Positions 16,656 to 26,436 of a stretch of 64,000 bases of DNA are shown one piece after another (position 1 is the first letter of the stretch; each line of letters begins with the position of its first letter). The notes beneath the pieces were generated by a model. That model searched no databases, was not told the origin of the DNA, and saw nothing but the letters and a program-made list of their open reading frames with translations. The position numbers and the translations under genes were made by a program. Source of the stretch: Saprospiraceae bacterium (GTDB taxonomy: Bacteria > Bacteroidota > Bacteroidia > Chitinophagales > Saprospiraceae); the NCBI GenBank assembly GCA_020628645.1, contig JAHDES010000015.1, positions 1 to 64,000 of the forward strand, given 5' to 3'.

Positions 16656-18320
16656 ATGAACCAACTCAATATTAAACAACGAGTACTACTATTTTCACTA
16701 CTATTGCTATTGATTAATCCTTCTCTTTTTGGACAAAGTATCACGCCTACTCAAAAAGAAGCCATCAATGCTATATTTGCTGACTATAAAGAAACCCCTG
16801 CAGTGGCGTATGGCGTCATTTATAAAGGAGAGCTGCTAACCAAAACGTTTCAAGATGAACAATATGCTTGTTTTTCCCAAGATCAAGAAAAATTTCGACT
16901 AGGAGGAATGGCACAGCATTTTACGGCATATGCTATTTTACATCTAATTGAGCAAGGAAAATTTCAATTAAATGACTCTATTGATTCTTATTTAGATTTT
17001 GGACATAAGGATTTATTTAAAGGGATAACGATCCATGACTTACTCAGCCATGCTAGTGGCTTGCCTGAATATTGGACCCTGAAGGAATTATATGGATATG
17101 GTGAAAATGATCCATTTTCTACGGAAGATGGCAAAAAGCTGTTTAATACTTCGTTAAATCGTCTTTTCAAAGCCAAAGAAAAATTTAGTTATTCAGGGAC
17201 AGGTGCATTTCTACTAGCTCGCATTATAGAAAACGAAACGGGTCAGGATATGGCTACTTTTACGAAAGAACATATTTTTATACCCTTAAAAATGGAGCAC
17301 ACCTATTTTGTGGAGTCAAAATCTCCTTATTCATCTCCAATAGGATATTTACAAGACGGATCAAATTATATTCCTCATTCAGAACAACACAATGATGCTG
17401 GACCTGCTGGTCTTGTTACGACGATGGAAGATATGCTTATGTGGATTCAGCATCTGGATACTAAAAAATCCAGTATTTTTAGAAAAATGGATCAATTAAT
17501 CACTTATGTTGGAGATAAAATTGTTGAGGTGCCGGATGGAAAAATGACGTACGGGCAGCAGTTTATGCATATGGAACGAGGCATCAATAAAATTTGGGAT
17601 TATGGTCATTTGGGAGGTTTTGCTTCTTCGGTTTTTCGTTTTCCTTCACAGGAGTTGAGTATTGTAATTATGAGTAAAAATGGGATGAGTTACAATGGTT
17701 TTTTGGGAATGCAAATTTCAGATGTTTTTTTGAAAGATGAATATGAAACTGAAGTAGAAACAGAAGCCCCTAAAGAAATTTCGTTGACTAAAGATTTAGT
17801 AGCCCATTTTACGGGAAATTATTTTAGCCCTGAAAGTTATAATTTTCGGCAAATCATTGTGGTCAACGATACCTTACGTTATTACAATCATTCTTATAAT
17901 ACACAATATACGCTTACGCCAATAAGCAAAACAGAAGTGCTTTTAAAATCGGGTTATGGAGAAGATTATATTTTGAAAGTACAAGAAAAAAAATTGGCGT
18001 TTCATACACCTGAACATATCTATCATTATGATAAAATCCCAGCGATAAATAAAAATCTCAAAAAGCAAAAAGCATTAGTAGGGACGTATTACAATGACGA
18101 AATCTATCGTGTGTTTAAGTTAGAATTGGAACAAGATCAATTAGTATTGATTGACAAGGATAATCGAGTCAGTTTACAAGCCATTAATTCCCATCAATAT
18201 GTAAGCGCATCTAATCAGTTTAAATTATTGACTTTAACGTACGATGAAAACCAACAAATTGAAGGTGTTCAAATTTCTAATTCAGGCTATAAAGATATTT
18301 TATTTAAAAAAGGTAGGTAA
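16656..18320 (+). CDS. secreted beta-lactamase/PBP-fold protein lacking catalytic residues
   Basis: The 554-residue protein has a signal peptide (MNQLNIKQRVLLFSLLLLLI, ending SLFGQ). It starts at the ATG at 16656; an upstream ATG at 16626 would put ten polar residues before the signal. The first 370 residues have the class C beta-lactamase fold (DSIDSYL, GITIHDLLSHASGLPEYW). Where the family has SxxK (FRIGS..KQFTA) this protein has FRLGGMAQHFTA, so Ser is Gly84 and Lys is Gln87. The second motif YxN is Y179-S-G181. The third, HxG, is kept as HLGG from His318. The C-terminal 180 residues resemble the beta-barrel appendage of such proteins. I infer a non-hydrolytic binding protein; the substitutions are read directly from the DNA. 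Confidence 0.8.
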   Translation: MNQLNIKQRVLLFSLLLLLINPSLFGQSITPTQKEAINAIFADYKETPAVAYGVIYKGELLTKTFQDEQYACFSQDQEKFRLGGMAQHFTAYAILHLIEQGKFQLNDSIDSYLDFGHKDLFKGITIHDLLSHASGLPEYWTLKELYGYGENDPFSTEDGKKLFNTSLNRLFKAKEKFSYSGTGAFLLARIIENETGQDMATFTKEHIFIPLKMEHTYFVESKSPYSSPIGYLQDGSNYIPHSEQHNDAGPAGLVTTMEDMLMWIQHLDTKKSSIFRKMDQLITYVGDKIVEVPDGKMTYGQQFMHMERGINKIWDYGHLGGFASSVFRFPSQELSIVIMSKNGMSYNGFLGMQISDVFLKDEYETEVETEAPKEISLTKDLVAHFTGNYFSPESYNFRQIIVVNDTLRYYNHSYNTQYTLTPISKTEVLLKSGYGEDYILKVQEKKLAFHTPEHIYHYDKIPAINKNLKKQKALVGTYYNDEIYRVFKLELEQDQLVLIDKDNRVSLQAINSHQYVSASNQFKLLTLTYDENQQIEGVQISNSGYKDILFKKGR

Positions 18321-18341
18321 GAAAATTTCTTCCTTCAAATA

Positions 18342-18379
18342 CAACAGTCTGAATGAAAGATGTCTCATTCAGGCTGTTG
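18342..18379. terminator. bidirectional hairpin between convergent genes
   Basis: CAACAGTCTGAATGA (18342-18356) pairs with TCATTCAGGCTGTTG (18365-18379) through 15 bp with one wobble and an 8-base loop. The flanks are T-rich on the plus side (ATTCTTTTA). It lies between the convergent beta-lactamase-fold and ctpA genes and probably stops transcription from both sides. Confidence 0.65.
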
Positions 18380-18402
18380 ATTCTTTTATAAGAAAAACTA
18401 TT

Positions 18403-20043
18403 TTACTTCAAAATTGAAGCATAGCGAGAAGGATCATTAATTAGTTGTATCGCTTCTTTGATTTCGGTATCATTGCGTAAACCAATTTCTAAACGTCCAT
18501 TTTGAAAGTGATAACGGCTTACAATTTCTTTCTCTATTAAATCAGTAATGGTTGATTTATATTTATTCAATTCATTTTGTTTTTCGGTAGCAATTTTTTG
18601 CTCCATTGTGTTCAAGTCAGCCGCTAAAAGATCGTCATACGCCTCTTTTTCAGCTTGAGTTTTCAATTTTTCAAGCAGCTTTTCACTTTCCGTTTCATAC
18701 TCATAATTGTTCTTTTCTAAAAAACTTAGGAATCCATTCCAATCTGTAAAATGAAAATCTGCTACAGATGTATCCAATGAATCTTTTCCTACACAGAATT
18801 GAGTAACATAATCGAAAATGACATATTTTTCTACCAAATAACGCACTAATTTCGCTTCGCTATCTTTTACAATGGCTACATCAGGCTTTACCCCTCCGCC
18901 ATCTAATACTTCGCGTCCATTACGCGTTTTAAATCTTGCTCGTTCTGCATCATCAATATCTACAGGTTCGCCATTATCATATTCTACACTTTGGATACAG
19001 CGACCACTAGGAATGTAATATTTCGCAGTTGTTAATTTAACTTTTGAATTATAACCGACTTCGCGCGTATTTTGCACCAAGCCTTTTCCATACGTACGTT
19101 GCCCCATTAAAACGGCACGATCTAAATCTTGTAATACCCCAGAAACAATTTCAGATGCAGATGCAGATCCTTTATCAACTAAAACCACTACAGGTAAATC
19201 ACTTTCTGTAGGTTGATTCAGAGTTTTAAAACTACGATCCCAATCTTTTACTTTTCCACGTGTAGTCACACAAAGTTCATTTTTAGGAATAAAAACATTC
19301 GATACATTGACGGCTTCTGCCAATAATCCACCACCATTTCCACGTAAATCAAAAACAATTCCTGTTAATTCGGGATTTTCAGCTTTTAATTTTTGAACGG
19401 CATCGGATACATTTTTTCCTGCATTTCGGGTAAAGGTAGTTAAGGCAACATAGCCGACATTTCCATCTAATTGACCAGAATAAGGTACATTAGGGACATT
19501 TACTTCTTCGCGCGTAAGTGTGATTTTGAAGTTTTTATCCACCCCAGGACGTTTTACGGTCAAGCCTACTTCAGTCCCTGGATAACCTTTTAAAATACTT
19601 CGTACATCGTCAGGACTACGACCTTCGGTCGATTTTCCATCTATGGCAGTGATTACATCGCCTGCTTTCAGCCCTGCTTTATGTGCAGGTTGATTTTTAT
19701 AGGGTTCAGTGATTGTAATTTTATTATTGATCACTTTAATTTGAGCTCCAATACCATTGTATTTTCCTTCTGTGATATAGCGGAAACCTTCAATTTCTGA
19801 TTCAGAAATATAATTGGTATAAGGATCAAGGGATTCCAGCATGGCATCGACACCAGTACGCATCAATTTAGCGGGATCAATATCATCTACAAAATAGGTA
19901 TTAATTTCTTTGTAGACATTGGTGAAGATTTCAATGTTCTTTGAGATTTCAAAGTACTTTCCGTGGTTAGTTGTGTTGATAGCTGCTGCTCCTCCGAGAA
20001 ACGCCACAACCAGCAGAACGACTGTTCGACTAATACGCATCAT
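18403..20043 (-). CDS. ctpA: C-terminal processing peptidase (S41)
   Basis: The 546-residue protein has an N-terminal signal or anchor (RTVVLLVVAFLGGAAAI), a PDZ domain (about residues 95-170, KAGLKAGDVITAIDG) and the S41 catalytic domain. The dyad is visible: Ser295 in KGSASASEIVSG and Lys320 in QRTYGKGLVQN, 25 residues apart as in CtpB, with Gln324 following. FDLRGNGGGLL is the family strand. S41 tail-specific proteases cut unfolded or C-terminally tagged proteins in the periplasm. The C-terminal 130 residues are helical and charged. Two ATGs are adjacent (20043 and 20040); the first is used here. It is transcribed towards the beta-lactamase-fold gene. Confidence 0.92.
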   Translation of the reverse strand: MMRISRTVVLLVVAFLGGAAAINTTNHGKYFEISKNIEIFTNVYKEINTYFVDDIDPAKLMRTGVDAMLESLDPYTNYISESEIEGFRYITEGKYNGIGAQIKVINNKITITEPYKNQPAHKAGLKAGDVITAIDGKSTEGRSPDDVRSILKGYPGTEVGLTVKRPGVDKNFKITLTREEVNVPNVPYSGQLDGNVGYVALTTFTRNAGKNVSDAVQKLKAENPELTGIVFDLRGNGGGLLAEAVNVSNVFIPKNELCVTTRGKVKDWDRSFKTLNQPTESDLPVVVLVDKGSASASEIVSGVLQDLDRAVLMGQRTYGKGLVQNTREVGYNSKVKLTTAKYYIPSGRCIQSVEYDNGEPVDIDDAERARFKTRNGREVLDGGGVKPDVAIVKDSEAKLVRYLVEKYVIFDYVTQFCVGKDSLDTSVADFHFTDWNGFLSFLEKNNYEYETESEKLLEKLKTQAEKEAYDDLLAADLNTMEQKIATEKQNELNKYKSTITDLIEKEIVSRYHFQNGRLEIGLRNDTEIKEAIQLINDPSRYASILK

Positions 20044-20486
20044 AAGCTGTGTGATGTTTTAATGTAATTTTTTCAACATTAATAAAAGACTTCAATCTAT
20101 AACGATAGTTGTCTGTATTTAATGATACTCAAACCGATAAAATTTAGTTACACCACAGATATTATTCAAAGGGATAATTTGGTTAAGTTTTTTAAAATAG
20201 ATCGAAAAACCTGCTTTTTTAATAAAATCTGTGTGACTGTAACTATTTTTATAACGAACAAACAATAATTTGAGTTTGTCAAAAGGGGGAAATTATGCAG
20301 ATATGCTATTGTATAAACTGCATAGATGTAAAAAAATTGTGCGGGAGATAAATGGGGAGATCAAGTGATTGGATTTAAAAAATCATTTTCTACTTGGTAC
20401 ACTATAGTAATAGTAAAAATAATGCCAATTCTTAGAAAATTCTTTAATGGTAAATTAAAGCCTGTCACAAGGAAGCAAATTACATG
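20044..20486. other. 443-base intergenic region
   Basis: This is the leader of ctpA and the trailer of the HTH gene, both on the minus strand. I found no ORF with coding character, no RNA gene, no repeat and no exact TAnnTTTG promoter on the minus strand. It is AT-rich, with short T and A runs. Confidence 0.5.
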
Positions 20487-21503
20487 TTAAAAATCACCAT
20501 TTATACTCATATCAACACGTTGTCTAGTGAGTTCTGCTTTTCGTTTCAAACGATTAAAATACCAATCTCTATTCTTTTCTGCGTGCGTGCTAATGGCATT
20601 TGATTTTGCCATGATTTTGGTGAACCAATCCTCCATAAAGCCGCAAATTCGTTGGTCACTACTTTTTAAAAAATTAGGATTACCAAAAGAAGAATAAATG
20701 GCTTTTCCTAGTTTTGTGTCTACAATGATGGTATTATTCGTATAAATCATTTCATTGTGAAATAATTCAAAAGTTCCTATACTTTCGTCTAAAGAAACAG
20801 AAGGTTTAAATTTGATTCCTTTAGTTGCCATATTCTTCATATGTTCAACCAAAAGCAATATTTTATCACACAGAATAAAAGCATCTTGAGGTTTAGCAAA
20901 GCCACCACTACTCGTAATGTACTCTATTTGATTGAGTGTATTATCAATGATATTGAGACTCCAAAGTTCAATAGTTGGTATGGTTAAGTATAACTCCAAT
21001 AATCGTTCAGCAGAACGTAAAACAGGATATGAGACTAAATCAAACTCAAAAGGTTTATTTTCTAAATAATCGAATTGCCAAGTGGTACGTCCCCATACGT
21101 ATAATTTAAATGCGATTAATTCTGGGAAAAATATATGGAAAAAAACAGGTATTTCAGAAGAGGCATATTTAATTTTTGTACCTGGGATTTTTGCAATCTG
21201 TTCTAGATCATTACTAATTCGATCTAGATAATCTTCAAAATTTATGACGGGACGTTCGAAAGGATTATAGGTAAAAAAAACAGTGTCCGTATTTTGATTA
21301 ATAATCGCATCTAAAGAAATATGATATGTTTTAGAAAGCTCACTTAATTCATCAGGAGTCAAAAGCGTATCGCCTCGAAATCGACGATAGACAGCATCTC
21401 TTCCTACACCCAACTGCCTAGAAAGGGCATCAACAGCCTCTGACTTCTTAGTGTACTGGGCTAAGATTTCCTCAAAAACTCGTTGTTGCAGTTGATTTCG
21501 CAT
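20487..21503 (-). CDS. helix-turn-helix regulator with unknown sensor domain
   Basis: The 338-residue protein has an N-terminal helix-turn-helix (about residues 18-62, AVDALSRQLGVGRDAVYRRF followed by LTPDELSELSKTYHISLDAI). This resembles an Xre-like or BetR-like DNA-binding domain. The remaining 270 residues are alpha/beta with many aromatic residues (FHIFFPELIAFKLYVWGR) and no motif I can name; they probably form a ligand or dimerisation domain. There is no signal or membrane segment. It stands alone, divergent from the lpxD-like gene (155 bases from end to the ORF there), which may be its target. Confidence 0.65.
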   Translation of the reverse strand: MRNQLQQRVFEEILAQYTKKSEAVDALSRQLGVGRDAVYRRFRGDTLLTPDELSELSKTYHISLDAIINQNTDTVFFTYNPFERPVINFEDYLDRISNDLEQIAKIPGTKIKYASSEIPVFFHIFFPELIAFKLYVWGRTTWQFDYLENKPFEFDLVSYPVLRSAERLLELYLTIPTIELWSLNIIDNTLNQIEYITSSGGFAKPQDAFILCDKILLLVEHMKNMATKGIKFKPSVSLDESIGTFELFHNEMIYTNNTIIVDTKLGKAIYSSFGNPNFLKSSDQRICGFMEDWFTKIMAKSNAISTHAEKNRDWYFNRLKRKAELTRQRVDMSINGDF

Positions 21504-21639
21504 AGCTTTTCGTGTGTTTTATAAACATAAATTACGATTCAGAAACTAAAATATAAAATTCAAAAGGAATCTATAGGGTAAAGACGGCAATTCTTTAAAG
21601 AAAGTTGGTTTAACTATCTACTTATTTTGATAGATCAAG

Positions 21640-21647
21640 TATTTTTG
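21640..21647 (+). promoter_or_regulatory. putative -7 element for the lpxD-like gene
   Basis: TATTTTTG is an exact TAnnTTTG match 75 bases before the ATG at 21722. A TTTG at 21626-21629 is too close (10 bases) to act as -33, so only the -7 box is claimed. Confidence 0.35.
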
Positions 21648-21721
21648 TAGGTTGCTTTTTGATATATGCCTATACTATCAATTGTAATTTTTTAAAGGAG
21701 ATAAATTTCAATCTGTATTTT

Positions 21722-22639
21722 ATGCAATTTTCGTACCCCATTCCCATCCAAAAGATAGCTCGACAAATTAATGCACAATTGATTGGAAGAGAAGATATAT
21801 TTGCATCAGGAATTAATGAAATTCACAAAGTTCAGAAAGGGGATATTACCTTTGTTGATGTAGAAAAATACTATAAAAAATCACTCCAATCGGCTGCTAC
21901 TATTATTATTATAGATAAAATAGTGGATTGCCCAAAAGGAAAAACACTTTTAATACATCCCTATCCTTTTGAGGCATATGATTCGCTCGTTCGTGCACAT
22001 CGTCCTTTTGAACCTTTAACTCAATTGATTCACCCCAATGCTCATATTCACCCATCTGTAATTATTGAACCCAATGTCATCATTGCAAATCATGTAACAA
22101 TAGGAGCAAATTGCCACATTCAAGCAAATGTTATCATTCATGAACATACTCAAATTGGAGAAGGCGTAATTATTCAATCAGGAAGTGTGATTAGTGGAGA
22201 TGCTTTTTATTTTAAAAAGAAAACAGCTAAGTATCATCCTTGGAGATCGGGCGGTCAAGTGATTATTGAAGATGACGTATTAATTGGAGCAGGCTGTACA
22301 ATTGCAAAAGGTGTTTCTGGAAATACTAGAATTGGAAAAGGAAGCAAATTGGATTGCCAAATTCATATTGGGCACGGAGTAGAAATTGGAGAGAACTGCC
22401 TATTTGCAGCACAAGTAGGAATAGGCGGCAAAACAATAATAGAAGATGAAGTAGTACTTTATGGACAAGTCGGCATTGCTCAAAGTTTGCATATTGGAAA
22501 AGGGGCAGTGGTTTTGGCAAAATCTGGTGTTTCTAAAAATTTAGAAGGAGGCAAAGTATACTTTGGTACACCTGCTACCGAAGCACGAGAGAAGTATAAA
22601 GAATTGGCTACTTTACGACGCCTAGTCCATAAAGGGTGA
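21722..22639 (+). CDS. LpxD-like UDP-3-O-acylglucosamine N-acyltransferase paralogue
   Basis: The protein is 305 residues from the ATG at 21722; an upstream TTG in frame is not needed. The N-terminal domain (MQFSYPIPIQKIARQINAQL, then INEIHKVQKGDITFVD) is the uridine-binding domain of LpxD. The rest is a left-handed beta-helix of hexapeptide repeats (HPSVIIEPNVIIANHVTIG). His218 in HIGHGVEIG matches the LpxD catalytic His, followed by FAAQVGIGG. LpxD adds the second R-3-hydroxyacyl chain to lipid A precursor. It is shorter than canonical LpxD (about 340) and stands apart from lpxA/lpxC/fabZ, so it may be a second paralogue with another UDP-sugar substrate. Confidence 0.8.
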   Translation: MQFSYPIPIQKIARQINAQLIGREDIFASGINEIHKVQKGDITFVDVEKYYKKSLQSAATIIIIDKIVDCPKGKTLLIHPYPFEAYDSLVRAHRPFEPLTQLIHPNAHIHPSVIIEPNVIIANHVTIGANCHIQANVIIHEHTQIGEGVIIQSGSVISGDAFYFKKKTAKYHPWRSGGQVIIEDDVLIGAGCTIAKGVSGNTRIGKGSKLDCQIHIGHGVEIGENCLFAAQVGIGGKTIIEDEVVLYGQVGIAQSLHIGKGAVVLAKSGVSKNLEGGKVYFGTPATEAREKYKELATLRRLVHKG

Positions 22640-22701
22640 TTTTTTTGATCCAACAACCGACAATTAAATATGTTCTTATGAACTAAAGGGCGGAAACACT
22701 G

Positions 22702-22709
22702 TATATTTG
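22702..22709 (+). promoter_or_regulatory. putative -7 element for the metalloprotease gene
   Basis: TATATTTG is an exact TAnnTTTG match 45 bases before the ATG at 22755. No clear TTTG lies 19-21 bases upstream. Confidence 0.4.
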
Positions 22710-22754
22710 TAGGTACAATTACTATTAAGAACATAAGAACAATAATCACGATAG

Positions 22755-25700
22755 ATGCAAAATAAAATTATCTTTCCCTTATTACTTTTCATTTTTTGCT
22801 CCTTCAATTTAATCGCACAATCTTTTTGGACAAAAATCGAGGAACGTAATATCGTTCTTCCAGAAAAAGCTAAGCAATTCACCATGCCTCAAAAATATAC
22901 CACTTTTGAGTTGGAGTTGACGGCATTTAGATCAGCTTTACGATCCGTACCAAAAGAGGCAAGTCAATTAACGCAGAATATTCGTATTCCAATGCCTAAT
23001 GGAACTTTACTGGAATTCGAAGTTTACGAGACGAATGTAATGCACCCTGATCTAGCGGCCCGTTATCCTATGATAAAAACGTATAAAGGTTATTCAAAGG
23101 ATAAATCTGCCATTATTCGTTTTGATCTTAGTACAAAAGGTTTTCATGCGGTGATTAATCAAGATGGGCACTCCATTTATATTGATCCACTTGCTGTTCA
23201 TCAAGATCAATATTACATGGTTTATTTCACAAAAGATTTTAAATCACCTGCCAATCATCAATTTAGTTGTGGTGTGACAAGCGATGAATTGAATGAAGAA
23301 AGCACACCTACACATGAACAAGATGTACATCAGCATGAGGATATAGTTTTTACAGGACGATCTTCTAGTGATCCAGTGAGTTTACGAAAATATAGAGCTG
23401 CGATAGCAACAACTGCTGAATACACCAATTATCACGGGGGTAAAGAAGGGGCTTTATCTGCTATTGTGAATGCTTTGAATCGTTTGAATATGATTTTTGA
23501 ACGAGATTTAGCGATTACAATGGAATTAATTCCCAATAATGATGAAATCATTTATCTAGATGCTAGTACTGATCCCTATGATAATAACAGTGGCGACCTA
23601 GGCCCTGTTATCAATGCTAATCAAACTAATTTAGATGAAGTAATAGGATTTTCTAATTATGATATAGGTCATGTTTTTGGACGTGGAGGCTATCAGGGGC
23701 TGGCGAGTTTACAATCTGTTTGTGATTTTAACCGAAAAGCATCTGCTGCATCTAAAGCAAGTGTTCCGCAAAATGATCCTTTTGTCGTATCTATTGTTGC
23801 ACATGAAATGGGACATCAAATGGGCGGTAATCATACCATGAGTGTGTGCCATAATGTAAATCCAGGTACAGCTTATGAACCTGGAAGTGGTTCTACCATT
23901 ATGTCATATGCGGGTATTTGTGGTGGAAATGCTAATATTGTCGGAGATGCAGATGATTATTATTTTAATCATTCCCTCAATGAGATGTACAATTACATGC
24001 ACTTAGCCAATGGAGATGGGTGTGCTGAAAAAATACCTGTAGAAAATACTACTCCTGAAATAAATATTCCATTTGGAAATAACTTTTACATTCCTATCCG
24101 TACGCCTTTTGAATTAGATGCTTCCGCAATAGACGCAGAAGGGGATGCAATGACCTATAGCTGGGAACAATATAATGCAGCAGAATTAGAAATTTTTGGA
24201 AAACCCATTGGTAATTGTCCGCTGTTCCGTTCTTATCCACCCTCTACTGAAACGAAACGAGTATTTCCTCGAATTTTCCGTATTCTAAATAATGTAAATG
24301 CACTTGATGAAATCCTGCCTTCTTACTCCAGAGATCTTAATTTTAGATTTACTGTTCGTGATAATAATCCCTTAGGTGGAGGTGTAGCTTGGGAAGATGT
24401 ATGGTTTAAAGTAACAGAAAATGCAGGTCCATTTGTTGTGACTGAACCCAACTGGAACGCAGAATGGGAAGTAGGTAAATATGTACCCATTAAATGGGAA
24501 GTAGCCAATACAGATATTAATCCTATCAATTGTAAAAATGTAAATATTCGATTATCAAAAGATGGAGGCTATACTTATCCAATCTTATTATTGGAAAATA
24601 CACCCAATGATGGAGAAGAGTTTATTGTCATTCCAGATGAGGTAACCACAGATGCGCGGATTCGAGTAGAAGCAGCAGATAATATTTTCTTTGATGTTTC
24701 CAATGCTGATTTTGAAATTAAAGCACCATCTGCACCAGGTTTTGCGCTACAAGTTGTAGAAGATAATGTTTATGCTTGCTTACCTAACCCAGGAATGGTT
24801 GAGTTTGAAATAATACCTTTATTGGACTACGCTGATCCTATCGAATTTAGTGTAGTGGATGGACTTCCTGATGGAGCTTTGGCTAGCTTTTCCAACAATT
24901 CAGCTCCTCCAAGCGAAGCTGTTATTATGGAAGTAGATTTTGGTTCAGTAATAGAAGAAGCAACCTATGAATTACTTGTACAAGTAACGGGAGTAAACAC
25001 CGACACATCTTATCGTACCATTACAATGACTACGATTTCCAATGATTTTTCAGAATTTGAGCCACTCATGCCTTTTGATGGCACCTCAGGAGTTTCTGGT
25101 TTACCTGAATTTAGTTGGGTGACCGTAGAAGACGCCGATTCTTATACTGTTCAAATATCCACTAATCCTAGTTTTAATCCTTCTTCAATTATAGATGAAT
25201 CATCAGGAATAGTAGAGCCTCCTTATAATCCTACAGTAACTTTAGAAGAAACAACACTTTATTATTGGCGGGTAATGCCCGAAAATGAATGTGGTAAAGG
25301 AATAGCCTCATCAATACAAGCATTTCATACACAATCGCTTAATTGTGCTTTAGAAGCAGCAACAGATACGCCTATTTTTGTTTCTTCCTCGGGAACACCT
25401 ACAATTGAATCTAAAATATCAATTCTTCCAGATGGAGAAATTAGTGATATTAATGTTACTAATTTAAAAGGTACACATGAATATATGAGTAACCTTAAAA
25501 TATATTTGGAAAGTCCAGCGGGTACTCGTGTCCTTTTACTAGATAGAGAATGTTTAAACTATAATGGTTCGTTCAATTTGGAATATGATGATGAAGCACC
25601 TGAAGTTTTTGATTGCCCTCCTACAGGTATATTTCGTCCAGAGCAGCCGCTTGCTGCTTTTAATGGCGAAACCAGTGGTGGTCTTTGGAAATTGATAATA

Positions 25701-26381
25701 GAAGATAATGAAGGAGGCGGTGGTGGAAACTTTGAAAGTTGGTCTCTAGAATTCTGCGCAAATATCAGCTTGAGTGATCCAGTTTTAGTAAAAAATGAAG
25801 TTTTAGAAGTTCTTCCCAATGAAGGTAGAAATGTCTCTGATTATTCCTTAATTACAGAAGATCCAAATGTAAATCCTTGGGACTTAGATTATACCATTGT
25901 TACTTATCCAAAACACGGGGTATTATTATTTAATGGAGAAGAATTACAAGTTGGAGATGAATTTAATCAACATAATGTAAATCTCGGAAGTATTCGTTAT
26001 GTTCATGATGGAAGTGATACAGAAGAAGATCGTTTTCGTTTTACGGTTCGAAATAACCTAGGTGGTTGGACTGGAACGCATGCTTTTATTTTTGATATTA
26101 CCCCTGATGCAACGATTACATCTTTAGACGAGGTATTAGATGAATTATTAATCGAAATTTACCCTAATCCTGTAAAAGATCAATTGACGGTTACTTTCTT
26201 AAATCAAAATAATGATTTCAAACGCATTCAATTGTATGATTTACAAGGAAAATTACTTCAATCAACTACCATAAATGCACAAAGCACGTTTTTAAATGTA
26301 AGTGATTTTGCAAAAGGAGTTTATTTAGTGAAGGTACAAATGGGTAAGCATTCGATTACTAAGAAGATTACCGTACAATAA
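22755..26381 (+). CDS. secreted M12B-type metalloprotease with P-domain and T9SS type A tail
   Basis: The 1208-residue protein has a signal peptide (MQNKIIFPLLLFIFCSFNLI, then AQ) and a propeptide of roughly 180 residues. A reprolysin-like zinc protease domain follows, with HEMGHQMGGNH (His350, Glu351, His354, His360) and the Met-turn IMSYAGICGG. After beta-sandwich modules comes a proprotein-convertase P/Homo B domain (about 870-1005, MSNLKIYLESPAGTRVLLL, GLWKLIIEDNEGG). A CSPG/cadherin-like repeat (HGVLLFNGEELQVGD) is next, and then a type A sorting domain (IYPNPVKDQLTV, then GVYLVKVQ) at the end. It is probably exported by T9SS and acts on extracellular proteins. It ends in a bidirectional terminator. 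Confidence 0.93.
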   Translation: MQNKIIFPLLLFIFCSFNLIAQSFWTKIEERNIVLPEKAKQFTMPQKYTTFELELTAFRSALRSVPKEASQLTQNIRIPMPNGTLLEFEVYETNVMHPDLAARYPMIKTYKGYSKDKSAIIRFDLSTKGFHAVINQDGHSIYIDPLAVHQDQYYMVYFTKDFKSPANHQFSCGVTSDELNEESTPTHEQDVHQHEDIVFTGRSSSDPVSLRKYRAAIATTAEYTNYHGGKEGALSAIVNALNRLNMIFERDLAITMELIPNNDEIIYLDASTDPYDNNSGDLGPVINANQTNLDEVIGFSNYDIGHVFGRGGYQGLASLQSVCDFNRKASAASKASVPQNDPFVVSIVAHEMGHQMGGNHTMSVCHNVNPGTAYEPGSGSTIMSYAGICGGNANIVGDADDYYFNHSLNEMYNYMHLANGDGCAEKIPVENTTPEINIPFGNNFYIPIRTPFELDASAIDAEGDAMTYSWEQYNAAELEIFGKPIGNCPLFRSYPPSTETKRVFPRIFRILNNVNALDEILPSYSRDLNFRFTVRDNNPLGGGVAWEDVWFKVTENAGPFVVTEPNWNAEWEVGKYVPIKWEVANTDINPINCKNVNIRLSKDGGYTYPILLLENTPNDGEEFIVIPDEVTTDARIRVEAADNIFFDVSNADFEIKAPSAPGFALQVVEDNVYACLPNPGMVEFEIIPLLDYADPIEFSVVDGLPDGALASFSNNSAPPSEAVIMEVDFGSVIEEATYELLVQVTGVNTDTSYRTITMTTISNDFSEFEPLMPFDGTSGVSGLPEFSWVTVEDADSYTVQISTNPSFNPSSIIDESSGIVEPPYNPTVTLEETTLYYWRVMPENECGKGIASSIQAFHTQSLNCALEAATDTPIFVSSSGTPTIESKISILPDGEISDINVTNLKGTHEYMSNLKIYLESPAGTRVLLLDRECLNYNGSFNLEYDDEAPEVFDCPPTGIFRPEQPLAAFNGETSGGLWKLIIEDNEGGGGGNFESWSLEFCANISLSDPVLVKNEVLEVLPNEGRNVSDYSLITEDPNVNPWDLDYTIVTYPKHGVLLFNGEELQVGDEFNQHNVNLGSIRYVHDGSDTEEDRFRFTVRNNLGGWTGTHAFIFDITPDATITSLDEVLDELLIEIYPNPVKDQLTVTFLNQNNDFKRIQLYDLQGKLLQSTTINAQSTFLNVSDFAKGVYLVKVQMGKHSITKKITVQ

Positions 26382-26396
26382 GAGAAAATATATTTT

Positions 26397-26436
26397 AATA
26401 AAAAGATGGATTTGTAAGCAAATCCATCTTTTTATT
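26397..26436. terminator. bidirectional intrinsic terminator
   Basis: AATAAAAAGATGGATTTG (26397-26414) pairs perfectly with CAAATCCATCTTTTTATT (26419-26436), with a 4-base loop. The outer A/T runs give a T tract in both directions. It lies between the convergent metalloprotease and lptD-like genes and overlaps the last codon region of the latter. Confidence 0.9.
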
